From Phycisphaerales bacterium (GTDB taxonomy: Bacteria > Planctomycetota > Phycisphaerae > UBA1845 > Fen-1342), in assembly GCA_016710275.1 (NCBI GenBank), contig JADJXS010000001.1, forward strand, positions 3,224,001-3,288,000: a stretch of 64,000 nt of DNA, given 5' to 3'. Under the pieces are notes generated by a model. The model saw only the letters and a list, made by a program, of their open reading frames with translations. It was not told the DNA's origin and did not search any database. Below are positions 17,829-26,318 of this stretch, one piece after another. Each line of letters starts with the position of its first letter. The stretch's first letter is position 1. Both the position numbers and the translations under genes were made by a program.

Positions 17829-18332
17829 CTAGCGTCCATCCTCAGGGCCAACCACGAACCCATTGCCAATCCGAGTGAGCGTCACGCCACTTGGCAACAC
17901 GAGTGTGTCGAACACGCCGTCACCATCGAGATCCCACACCTCCTCGCCCTCCCGGACATCGCGCCCAGCCCGACAGATTGTAGCCTTCGCGCCAGCACGA
18001 TCAAACCTGACACACAACGTCTCAATGCCGTCGCGCAACGCAAATCGATCATCTTGTCCGTTTTCCGGAAGCTCGATCGTGATCGCCGGGCGCTTCGTAT
18101 TCACTAGCCAATAGGAGCGGCCTTCAGGGGCGCTATGCAAGTACACATCATAGTCCCCAACCTGCCGCATGAAGTCGATCGTGACTCCAAGAGCGGCAAG
18201 GGTTCCATCGTCGCTCCCGCGAGGTGTACGCGGGGAGCCACGCCCGATATCACTAAACAGGGTCACGGACGCCCCGAGCGCAAATGCGCCGACTACCAGG
18301 GCTGACACTATCCACAACCGGTTCACTTGCAC
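17829..18332 (-). CDS. Putative membrane-anchored partner (candidate immunity) of RHS tip 2
   Basis: A 167-aa protein starting at a GTG (18332, or GTG 18326) behind AGGAG. One N-terminal hydrophobic segment (LWIVSALVVGAFALGASVTL) would anchor or export it. The rest contains the calcium-loop-like WDLDGDGVFDTLVLPSG and short beta strands. No known family is recognised. It follows the RHS fragment stop (18384) by about 50 bp, the same relative position as the other partner genes in this array, which is the only argument for an immunity role. Confidence 0.55.
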   Translation of the reverse strand: MQVNRLWIVSALVVGAFALGASVTLFSDIGRGSPRTPRGSDDGTLAALGVTIDFMRQVGDYDVYLHSAPEGRSYWLVNTKRPAITIELPENGQDDRFALRDGIETLCVRFDRAGAKATICRAGRDVREGEEVWDLDGDGVFDTLVLPSGVTLTRIGNGFVVGPEDGR

Positions 18333-18383
18333 GCCACTCCTGGGCCACGGCCAAGAACGTCTCGCTGCACCGGTTCGCGCGCC

Positions 18384-20333
18384 TTAGCGCTTCGATTTCT
18401 CTGCACAGATTATTCCCAAGTAGAAGCCGTAACCGTCGCAATCCGTCAGTGCGCCTCCGTTGGCTTGAAGATGGCTCTTGAACCGTGCGCAGATCGCAAT
18501 GGTGAGCAAATCGGGGGTAAGATCCAGAGCCCCCACAAACTCAGAGCCGGGACACTGAGTGGAAAGGGCGGCGATGACACCATCAAGCCATGGGGGCTTC
18601 TGCGGAATGCCCGCGCCCGCGCCAGCGCCGGCGCCGGCGCCAGGGAGAACATTGGGCGGCGGCCGGATGCCTTTACACTCACCGAGCACAATGGGATTAC
18701 TCGGTGCATGCCTGCCGCTGTTGCGCTTCTGCGAGCAGTTCATCATACACGGTAGCAGGTTGTCTTGGCAGCCCATGCTCTTCTTGTCGCAGGTCTTGCA
18801 GTACTCATAGAATGCAGCGCAGTACGCGAAGCACTCTCGGCATGTCGCATATGTCGTCAGGCCAAGAATGTCGATATCCCTAGCGGGGTCGTTACCGACA
18901 AAAAGGTACAGAGTCGTGTCCCGTCCCGCCGCCGAGAATACGATGCTGACACGTACGCTTGCCCGAGCCACAATGCGAGCGCCGTGTTCAGTTATCGGAT
19001 CCCGGCTGATCCATCGTCCCAGCCGCGGGGAGTAGTAGCGGTAGCCGTAGTAGTAGAGGCCGGTTTCGGCGTCGAGGAACTTGGTCGAGAAGCGGAAGGG
19101 GTTTGTGGCGGCGTAGGGGCCGGCCTCTTCGGCGATGTTGCCGTCACCGTCGGCGTCGGGGCCGACGATGTTGCCGTACGGATCATACTCGTACTTCGCG
19201 GCCAGGCGGCCAGTAGCCCAGGCCATGCCGGTTGATCCGCCCGCGCCGTCGGCTCATTCGACCAGTTGGCCGACGTTGCCGTTGGCGTCGTACAGATAGG
19301 CGAAGCTCCGGTCGTCGCCGGTCGTGGTCGTGTTATTCGTATCGAGCACCGCCAGCAACCCGCCGATGCCGCCGGCGCCGTGCAAGCCGCCAACAGTCGA
19401 ATTGCCGCTCTGGCCGCTGAGGTCGAGGCCCCAGGTGTATTGGCGCAGGACGGTCGGGTCGCCGCTGGTCGGCACATTCAGTTCCTGAATCAGGTTCCAG
19501 CCGTCGTACACGAACCGCGTCCTGCTCTGCGTGACCCACGAGCCGCTGACGTACTTGTCGTGGTGCTTTTCGACGCGGCGGCCCAGGTAATCATAAACGT
19601 ATCGCCAGCGCTCGTCATTGTTCGCGGGCGAATAGGTCGAGCCGACCGGATGGGCCGGATGCACCTCGATCAGCCGGTTCTCGGCGTCCCAGACGTACGC
19701 CTTGTACGACGGCGACGACGCGCCGCCGACCAGCACCGACACGAACGGGTCAAGATCGAAATTGTTGAACACGCCGTCGCCGTTGAGGTCGCCCCAGGTC
19801 TCGCGCGCGTCCCAGCAGGCCTGGCACGGGCTGGGAGAGCCGCTCTCGCTCAAGCCCGCCGCGACGCAGTAATCGTGCGGCGCTTCCTCCTCCTCGGCAT
19901 CGAGCGCCGCCGCCACGAACGCGTTGATGTCGAAATTGTTCAGCACGCTGTCGCAGTTCGCATCGCCGAAGCTGACCATGCGGACCAGGTTGCCGTCGGC
20001 GTCGTAATCAAACTCCGTCGAAAAAGGCGCCGGCCCGGCCGTCTGCTGCGCCCGATCGTACTGGTTCAGCGTGTTGGCCAGATACCCGGCCTCGCGCGCG
20101 ATCCGCGGCGGGTCTTCGAAGTCATCGAAATCGTAGCGTGTCGAACTCACGCGGTTCCCGATCGCGTCGTAGGCATAATCGAACCAGTTCGCCACGCTCG
20201 ACTCGGTCGTGCCCGGCGAACGGTGCGACGATGTCAGTTCATCACGATCGCTATACCCGCAATCATCGACCCGCCTCACGTCGCGACGCAACAACCGACG
20301 CCCCGACGCCGGGTGACTACGCCCCAAGGACAT
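18384..20333 (-). pseudogene. RHS tip fragment 2 with in-frame TGA; cysteine-rich C-terminal domain
   Basis: RHS-like sequence begins near 20262 (FDYAYDAIGNRV) and ends its core at WISRDP near 19010. Two dockerin-like repeats (GDANCDSVLNNFDINAF and GDLNGDGVFNNFDLDPF) lie between YD repeats. At 19256-19254 a TGA replaces the TGG (Trp of QLVEWADGAG) present in the third RHS fragment, splitting the gene. The same frame resumes at ATG 19226. The variable C-terminal domain (about 200 aa) is Cys-rich (ATCRECFAYCAAFYEYCKTC) with a Gly-Ala run encoded by a GGCGCC microsatellite. No toxin family is recognised. The downstream part could still be translated separately. Confidence 0.85.
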
Positions 20334-20355
20334 ACGCGTCTACGGGGAATCTGCG

Positions 20356-20889
20356 TCATGAGCGTCTTCCCGGGCCTGCGTGCCTCCAGACAGCCGAGCC
20401 CAATGCTAGCGCCGATGCCGCTATTGCCCCAAGAAGCCACGCAATTGCAAGACACCCACATCCTACTGCATCGGGTCCGCTTACTATCAACCACCCAGCG
20501 GTGCCTGCCGACGCCGACACCCCAACTGCAAGCAACCCAACGCCGCTATGCTGCGCGCGACGAGCCACACATATCCAAGTGACTGGCAACACCCCGAAGA
20601 CATACAGTAGCGCCGGAATGCTGGAAGGCCACCCAGCAGTCACAGTAACTCGAAGCAGCCAAGGCAATAAGAGTCCGAAGAGGATGGATACGACGGCGCT
20701 TCCCATCACCCACCACATAAGGCGACGACCGTGTGGAATCTGCTGCAGCCCTTCTGGTACCTGCTGCTCGATATCGCACTTGGGACACCGCAGTGTGTTA
20801 CTTGCTCCGTCCCCGAAACCATGCAGAGAATAGCCACATTGCACACACCGCGCCAGCGTTCTTGATAGCTCCCAGTCGCGAGATGGCAT
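20356..20889 (-). CDS. Zinc-ribbon membrane protein, candidate immunity for the PLA2-like RHS tip
   Basis: The ATG at 20889 (177 aa) is preferred; it lies 8 bp after the RHS stop, while the frame upstream overlaps the RHS gene. The N-terminus holds a zinc ribbon (CVQCGYSL...LRCPKC). About four hydrophobic segments follow (for example WWVMGSAVVSILFGLLLPWL and SIPALLYVFGVLPVTWICV). Such ribbon-plus-membrane proteins are common in planctomycetes. Its position immediately after a phospholipase-like RHS tip fits a membrane-located immunity protein, but no family known to inhibit PLA2 is recognised. Confidence 0.55.
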   Translation of the reverse strand: MPSRDWELSRTLARCVQCGYSLHGFGDGASNTLRCPKCDIEQQVPEGLQQIPHGRRLMWWVMGSAVVSILFGLLLPWLLRVTVTAGWPSSIPALLYVFGVLPVTWICVARRAQHSGVGLLAVGVSASAGTAGWLIVSGPDAVGCGCLAIAWLLGAIAASALALGSAVWRHAGPGRRS

Positions 20890-20897
20890 TCGAGCTT

Positions 20898-22205
20898 TCA
20901 CCAATGGGGGTAGCTTGGTATATAGCACGGATTCTGATAACATCCTGCTGACTCAGGACACCCGCCGAGCCTCTGAGCGTCGCACCAGAATGAGTGTCCA
21001 ATGCTCAGAACGGCGATGTAATATGCATCCGCAAACGCGCGGCACCCTACATAGCTACCGCTCGCTGCGCATTCACTTACCATACACGACCAAAACACTG
21101 AATCGCAGTATGCTTTCGATAGCCCGCAGGTACAGTAACAGATGTCGTGAGCATTGCAGCAGGAAGTAAATGAGACACCAGATGGAGAATCGCCGAGTGG
21201 ACTAGTGCAGCCATTGGGCTGGCATCCGGATTGCCTGCCACGCGGGCCGGACGGAGGCGCCTCCGGGCGGAGCGGAAACTCCATTTCCCGGCCGCCTGGG
21301 CCTCGAATCTGGAGGCCACAGGGATCCACATAGTCTGTCGGCCAATTGTGGACGAAGCAATACAAGCCGCGGTGATCGTCTTCGCCAATCGGATCGCGGC
21401 TGATCCATCGTCCTAGCCGGGGGGAGTAGTAGCGGTAGCCGTAGTAGTACAGCCCCGTTTCAGGGTCGAGGAACTTGGTGCTGAAGCGGAAGGGGTTTAT
21501 AGAGGCGTAGGGGCCGGCCTCGTCGGCGATGTTGCCGTCACTGTCGGCGTCGGGGCCGACGATGTTGCCGTAGGGGTCGTACTCGTACTTCGCGGCCATG
21601 CGGCCGGCGGACCAGGCCATGCCGGTTGATCCGCCCGCGCCGTCGGCCCACTCAACCAACTGCCCTACGTTGCCGTTGGCGTCGTACAGGAAGACGTACG
21701 ATTTGTCGTCGGATGTCGCGTTTTCGCCGGTTGTGGTGCCGTTTGTGTCGTATACGCTCAGCAACCCGCCGATGCCGCCGGCGGCGTGCAAGCCGCCGAC
21801 AGTCGAATTGCCGTTCTGGCCGCTGAGGTCGAGGCCCCAGGTGAACTGGCGCAAAGCGGTCGGATCGCCGCTGGTCGGCACGTTCAGTTCCTGAATGAGG
21901 TTCCAGCCGTCGTACACGAACCGCTTTCGGCTCTGCGTGACCCACGAGCCGCTGACGTACTTGTCGTGGTGCTTCTCGACGCGGCGGCCCAGGTAATCAT
22001 AGACGTATCGCCAGCGCTCGTCATTGTTCACGGGCGAGTAGGTCGAGCCGACCGGATGGGCCGGATGGACCTCGATCAGCCGGTTCTCGGCATCCCAGAC
22101 ATACGTCTTGTACGACGGCGACGACGCGCCGCCGACCAGCACCGACACGAACGGATCGAGATCGAAATTATTGAACGCCCCGTCGCCGTTGAGGTCGAAG
22201 CGCAT
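20898..22205 (-). CDS. RHS tip fragment 3 with phospholipase A2-like toxin domain
   Basis: A 435-aa fragment from a dockerin-like repeat (DLNGDGAFNNFDLDPF) through the RHS core end YYYGYRYYSPRLGRWISRDP to a C-terminal domain. That domain has the PLA2 active-site signature CCNAHDICY (about residue 346), followed by CTCGLSKAYCDSVF and more paired cysteines. In secreted PLA2 enzymes the His-Asp pair in CCxxHD attacks phospholipid ester bonds using calcium. Unlike the other fragments it is unbroken and has an ATG exactly at the point where homology to the second fragment begins. A membrane-attacking effector is inferred. The zinc-ribbon membrane gene follows after 8 bp. Confidence 0.82.
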   Translation of the reverse strand: MRFDLNGDGAFNNFDLDPFVSVLVGGASSPSYKTYVWDAENRLIEVHPAHPVGSTYSPVNNDERWRYVYDYLGRRVEKHHDKYVSGSWVTQSRKRFVYDGWNLIQELNVPTSGDPTALRQFTWGLDLSGQNGNSTVGGLHAAGGIGGLLSVYDTNGTTTGENATSDDKSYVFLYDANGNVGQLVEWADGAGGSTGMAWSAGRMAAKYEYDPYGNIVGPDADSDGNIADEAGPYASINPFRFSTKFLDPETGLYYYGYRYYSPRLGRWISRDPIGEDDHRGLYCFVHNWPTDYVDPCGLQIRGPGGREMEFPLRPEAPPSGPRGRQSGCQPNGCTSPLGDSPSGVSFTSCCNAHDICYCTCGLSKAYCDSVFWSCMVSECAASGSYVGCRAFADAYYIAVLSIGHSFWCDAQRLGGCPESAGCYQNPCYIPSYPHW

Positions 22206-22249
22206 GATGTCGCAACCGGATTAAGTCGCCTCGAACTCCTCCGGATCGG

Positions 22250-22417
22250 TCACAGCTTGGTTGCCTCCTCCGATTGGTTGCCACTGACATCGTCGTCGAA
22301 CGGCGAGCCACACTCGGGACACCGACCAGCAGGCAAGCCCGTAAGGCAATAGCCGCACCGTTTGCATGCGTCCGTCTGAGAGACCGTTCGCCTTCGCGCC
22401 AGCCTAAGCAGCGCCAA
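22250..22417 (-). pseudogene. Remnant of a planctomycete-type zinc-ribbon protein
   Basis: The minus strand encodes CKRCGYCLTGLPAGRCPECG followed by an acidic tail and TGA at 22250. There is no start codon upstream in frame except a TTG at 22417, so this is the 3' end of a longer gene. It sits just before RHS fragment 3, where a partner gene of an earlier, lost RHS module would be expected, and next to the IS21 end, which may have caused the loss. Confidence 0.55.
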
Positions 22418-22486
22418 CTGTCACCGGGCAGGTTAAATGCAGCCAGAGGTGGGCGGGTCAAAACCAGCCAGTTTTTTGCATGATGC

Positions 22487-23275
22487 TCACTTCGCCACGG
22501 GTTCGCAAGCGGGTTCTGGTTTCTTCTTTTGAGTGGCCTCGGGTTTGGCGGCGTGGTCGCGGAGGCGGTAGCTGCGGCCGGTGATATTGATCACCTCGGC
22601 GTTGTGCAGGAAGCGGTCGAGGATAGCGGTCGCGGCCGGCACGTCGCCGATCAGTTTGCCCCAGTCTTCCAGCGGGCGATTTGAGGTCATCATGGTGGCG
22701 CGGACCTGGTAGCGGCGCATGATGATCTCGAACAGGTACTCTCCTGAGCGTTTGGGGAGCTGCTTCATGCCCATGTCGTCGATGATGACCAGCTCGGGCC
22801 GCAGATAGCGGTCGAGGGTTTTCTCGTGTCCGCTGACGGCTTCGTCGCCGAGGAAGTCGCGGACCAGATCGAAGATGGAGCGATAGAGCACGGTGGCGCC
22901 GGCCTTGATGACGGCGTGGCCGATGGCCTGGGCCAGGTGGCTCTTGCCCGTGCCGGGCGGGCCGAGCAGCAGCACGTCGCGCGCTTCGCGGAGGAAGCGG
23001 CCGGCGGCCAGGTCGAAGATGATTTTCCGCTTGATCGACGGATTGAACTGCCAGTCGAAGTCTTCGAGCGTTTTCTGCTCGCGGAAGCCGGCGGCCTTGG
23101 TGCGGCGGCCGATCAACCGGTCGTTGCGGACGAGTAACTCGTCCTGGAGCACAAGTTCCAGGAACTCGGCATGGCCGAGCCGGTTGCCGCTGGCCTCGGC
23201 CAATCGCACGTCCAGCGAATGGGCCAGGCCCGAGAGGCGCAGGCGGGTCAGGGCGGTGCGCAGGGCGTCATTCAT
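22487..23275 (-). CDS. istB: IstB-type ATPase of IS21 element
   Basis: IstB helper ATPase (262 aa), which remodels target DNA and stimulates the IstA transposase. Seen are the N-terminal MNDALRTALTRLRLSGLAHS region, Walker A GPPGTGKSH, Walker B LVIIDDMGMKQLP, and the sensor block TMMTSNRPLEDWGKL. The length is normal and no break is seen. Because istA is decayed, this copy cannot move alone but could act with another IS21. Confidence 0.93.
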   Translation of the reverse strand: MNDALRTALTRLRLSGLAHSLDVRLAEASGNRLGHAEFLELVLQDELLVRNDRLIGRRTKAAGFREQKTLEDFDWQFNPSIKRKIIFDLAAGRFLREARDVLLLGPPGTGKSHLAQAIGHAVIKAGATVLYRSIFDLVRDFLGDEAVSGHEKTLDRYLRPELVIIDDMGMKQLPKRSGEYLFEIIMRRYQVRATMMTSNRPLEDWGKLIGDVPAATAILDRFLHNAEVINITGRSYRLRDHAAKPEATQKKKPEPACEPVAK

Positions 23276-23329
23276 GGGAGGTCTCCCTGGTGCTCTCCGG
23301 AGGGGAAGAAGCCTTTTCTGGTCTTTTTT

Positions 23330-24953
23330 TCATGCGTGCGGCTCCTCGAAGGCGGAACGCACCAGCCGGCCGTAGTCCGACAAGGACCGGATCAGCGGGT
23401 GCTCGGTGATGAACTCGAATCGCTCCTGCTGGGGCGGCGCTGGCGTTTGAGCAGATTGCGCAGGTCGCGCAGTCGCCAGGCGGCATGGGCGCGGGCGCTG
23501 GCGCAGGCCTGTTCCACCGCGCCGCTCGCGTGGCGCTGCGTCAGGCTGACCAGCCCCATGACGGCGCGCAGGGCGTGAATCCCGCGCGCCAGCAGCGTCT
23601 CGGCCCAGCGGCCGGCCTCGGGGCCGATGGCCTGCGCCTTCCGCAGCCACCAGACCGCGCCGCGCTCGAGGCCGCCGCGGCTTCTCGGGCGCGATGTGCC
23701 GCTGATCGGTGGCGAAGCGGCCAGGCTCGCGTCGGGCGTGAATCGCGATCTGCTTGAACTGCGGATCGAAGAGCCGCACGACCTGGCTGTCCCAGCGGAT
23801 CCAGACCTTGCGGCCGAGGAACTCGGGCGGCGCCGAGTAATAGGCTTTGGCGACTTCAACGTGGCCGTCGCGATTGACGATGCGTTGGCCTTCCTGGAAG
23901 CACGGGAAGCGCGTGGCCGGCAGCGGCCGCACGCCGGCCGCTCGATCTGCTCGAAGACCCTGCCGACCTGCTGGCGCGTCGTGCCGTGGATGCGCGTGTC
24001 CGCGACGGCGGCTTCCCATTCGGCCAGATAGCGGTTCTGGTCGGCCAGGCTGTCAAAGGTCCGGCCTTTGAGCGCGTTCTCCTGCACGTAGTCAACGCCG
24101 CGCTCGACCTTGCCCTTGTGCCGCGGCGTGTACGGCCGGGTTGGCACGATCACCGTGCCGCAGTGCTCGGCGAAGGCCTGGAGCTTGGGATTCAGCTCCG
24201 GGTCGAACCAGTCGGCCTTGGTCACCGCGGCCTTCAGGTTGTCGATCACCAGCATCCGCGGCACGCCGCCGAAGTGCTGAAAGGCGTTCTCCAGACAGCG
24301 GATGAAGTTGTCGGTCGTCTGGCGCTCGACGACTTCGCTGTACCCCTGCGCGAATGGCTCAGCACCACCCGCAGTACGTGCGGGCGGCGGTAAGCGCCGC
24401 CGGCCGCGCGCGATCCCGAGGATGCGTCGCCCTTCAACCCCGGCTCGGCCGGGCGCCAGGACCGGCGCCGCGGCCGAAGTCCACCTGCGCTTCCTCGCCC
24501 GCAGCGCACTCCATCCGCCGGAACGGCGGCGCGCTCCCTTGCAGCCGCTAAGCAGAAACGCTTGACGCTGTCGTACCCGCCGGAAAAAGCGTGCTCGGCC
24601 TTCAAGTCCTGCCAGATGCGCTGGGCCGACAACCCGCGCTCCAGCCACGCGCCGATCACTTCTCGCAGCGGCGCGCAGCGGCTGGCCGGCCCTGACCCGG
24701 CGGGCGGGTTCGGCTGGTTTTGACCTCCCGATGCACCGCCCGACCCGGTGGGCGGGTTTGGCTGGTCTTGATCGTCCGGCGGACCGGTGGGCAGGTTCGG
24801 CTGGTTTTGCTCAACCGCCCGCGCCGCCTGAACATAGCGGGCTACCGTGCCGCGATCTACGCCCAGCACCCGCGCAATCCGCCGCTGCGACCAGCCCGCC
24901 GCGTGCAACGTCTGAATGGAATGAACCTTCGCCATCTTGAGCCGATTCGCCAT
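23330..24953 (-). pseudogene. istA: IstA transposase, frameshifted
   Basis: The parts of an IstA transposase are spread over three frames. The N-terminal helix-turn-helix region (WSQRRIARVLGVDRGTVARY) reads from ATG 24953 to about 24560. The DDE core (VPRMLVIDNLKAAVTKADW and TRPYTPRHKGKVERGV) lies in a second frame. The C-terminal part (AKAYYSAPPEFLGRKVWIRW) lies in a third. A Pro/Asn/Gln-rich tandem repeat (QPNPPTGS-like) of about three units interrupts the N-terminal third. At least two frame changes make it inactive unless the sequence has errors. Confidence 0.88.
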
Positions 24954-25069
24954 CCGTAGCTCCTCTGGCCAGACTCCTGGCCAAGAAAGCTGTGACGACA
25001 AATCGCCTGCTCCTCAAGTGGCTGCTTTTGACCCGCCCACAAATGGCTGCTTTTGCCCGCCCGCTGACA

Positions 25070-25265
25070 GACGCGCAGAGACGCAGAGACTCTCGGCGGG
25101 AGGGCGGCGCCAGCGCGCCGGGACGGGTCGATTCACGTGCGCGAGACTGAGGCGCCGAGAGACGGGGCCGCGATTCGAACAGCGCTAAACCCTTGCGGAA
25201 ACTGGCGATAGAAGCGAAAACGCCGCCCGGTCTCTCGGGCGGCGTATCGCGTTTACCCGTGGGTC
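25070..25265. repeat. Dispersed noncoding element, copy 2; nothing recognised to 25520
   Basis: This is the second copy of the element at 11740-11925. The hairpin here is stronger: CGCCGCCCG (25221-25229), loop GTCTCT, CGGGCGGCG (25236-25244). The following stretch 25266-25520, up to the CBASS terminator, shows no gene, promoter or repeat I can support. Confidence 0.5.
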
Positions 25266-25523
25266 GCCGCTTTTCGCAACGACCTTTGAACTAGCGGGGG
25301 CCCGCTATGCCCGTCACCGCAACCCGCCTGGGAGCGAGCGAGGGCTGATTCAGGCATCCATCCGGGCGGTGTTCTGGGAGCACTTCGAGCGGGCGGCGTG
25401 AAACCGGCTGGCCGTGGGCATGAGCCGACAGATCACGGGCGCTCGAGTCCTCGCCACGGCGGGGCCGTCTATCAACCTTGCCCGGTCCGGGGACTATCTC
25501 GTGGAGGGTAGAGGGTGAGGGTT

Positions 25524-25554
25524 GGAGCGGGAGAGGGGCCGCGTCTCCCGCTCC
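25524..25554. terminator. Hairpin terminator of the CBASS operon
   Basis: Perfect 10-bp arms GGAGCGGGAG (25524-25533) and CTCCCGCTCC (25545-25554) enclose an 11-nt loop. The hairpin lies 2 bp past the nucC stop. There is no long T-run on the minus strand, so it may act with Rho or as an mRNA 3' end stabiliser. Confidence 0.7.
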
Positions 25555-25555
25555 A

Positions 25556-26311
25556 TCAACGCGCTTGTTCCTGATCGAGCCACCGCGCGTAGGCCATTAC
25601 GTCAAGACATGGAACAGTCGCCATGCACTGCAGGCGTGCGATGAGACGGAGCAGAAAGTCGGCAAGGGGTCCTGTGCTGGCATGGACTGAAACGCAGGGC
25701 GGTTCATTTGTCGGATAGGCGATCTCGAACACACCGTGCTGAGCCGCGCAGCCGATTTCGAGGCGACCTTCAGGCGGCGCGGCCGCAATTGCCTTCTGAA
25801 AGGCATCGCCAAAGGGCGGTGTCCAACCACTCTGGAGGCACAGCAGGCCGCCGGTGATGTGCTGGGGAGGCTTAGCCGGGTACGTGCCTCCCGCATGCGG
25901 AATCGGAATGCTCGTGCGGTGGAGCCGTCGGACGCTGGCAATCTTGGTCGCTGCATACGCGACCTCGTCGGCCGACATCTCCTGCTTAACCTCGAATACC
26001 GCGTAGACGCTCTCCGCAGGGACGTACAGAGCTGAGTCGAACTTGAGCACGAACGGCGAGTATTGACGGTCGTGGATCACGACATCAATCTGGTCGCTGC
26101 ACGTGTTTGTCGAGTCGATGATGAATGCCTTGCTCACCTGGTAGCGTGTCGGCAGGTGGTGCCGCAGCATCTCGATCCAGCGACCTTCACTCACTTCGCC
26201 TTTGGTGCCGGAGTGCGCAACGACTGAACGAGCGACGCCCAGTTCATTGGCGAGTAGGTCGTGGAGGCCCTTAAGCAGTACGGGAAGCTGTGCTCTTGTC
26301 GATTCAGTCAT
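25556..26311 (-). CDS. nucC: NucC, cyclic-trinucleotide-activated DNA nuclease (CBASS effector)
   Basis: A 251-aa NucC homologue. NucC binds cyclic triadenylate, assembles from trimers to hexamers and cuts double-stranded DNA until the infected cell dies. The PD-(D/E)xK site is seen as SDQIDVVIHDRQYSP (Asp76) and ESVYAVFEVKQ (Glu107, Lys109), which correspond to the residues known for E. coli NucC at a 3-residue offset. The family blocks KGEVSEGRWIEML and SVRRLHRTSIPIPHAGGTYP are also present. The ATG at 26311 is 7 bp after the CD-NTase stop; an in-frame upstream extension to 26410 only overlaps that gene. It is the last gene of the operon and is followed at once by a hairpin. Confidence 0.95.
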   Translation of the reverse strand: MTESTRAQLPVLLKGLHDLLANELGVARSVVAHSGTKGEVSEGRWIEMLRHHLPTRYQVSKAFIIDSTNTCSDQIDVVIHDRQYSPFVLKFDSALYVPAESVYAVFEVKQEMSADEVAYAATKIASVRRLHRTSIPIPHAGGTYPAKPPQHITGGLLCLQSGWTPPFGDAFQKAIAAAPPEGRLEIGCAAQHGVFEIAYPTNEPPCVSVHASTGPLADFLLRLIARLQCMATVPCLDVMAYARWLDQEQAR

Positions 26312-26318
26312 GGCATGC

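Larger units (their letters stand above)
22450..25065. mobile_element. IS21-family element
   Basis: It contains an istA-like pseudogene and an intact istB in the usual order. The left end has GGGCGGGTCAAAACCAGCCA. The right end has two inverted copies of a similar repeat (TGGCTGCTTTTGACCCGCCC at about 25019 and TGGCTGCTTTTGCCCGCCCG at about 25044), the multiple terminal repeats expected of IS21. Exact end bases and target duplication were not resolved by eye. Confidence 0.85.

Noticed and set aside
18600..18650. GGCGCC-type microsatellite as a possible CRISPR or regulatory repeat
   Set aside because: It simply encodes a Gly-Ala run inside the RHS tip; no spacers, no leader.
25556..26311. NucC as an accessory of a type III CRISPR system
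   Set aside because: No Cas10 or repeat array is visible; it is the last gene of a CD-NTase/HORMA operon.
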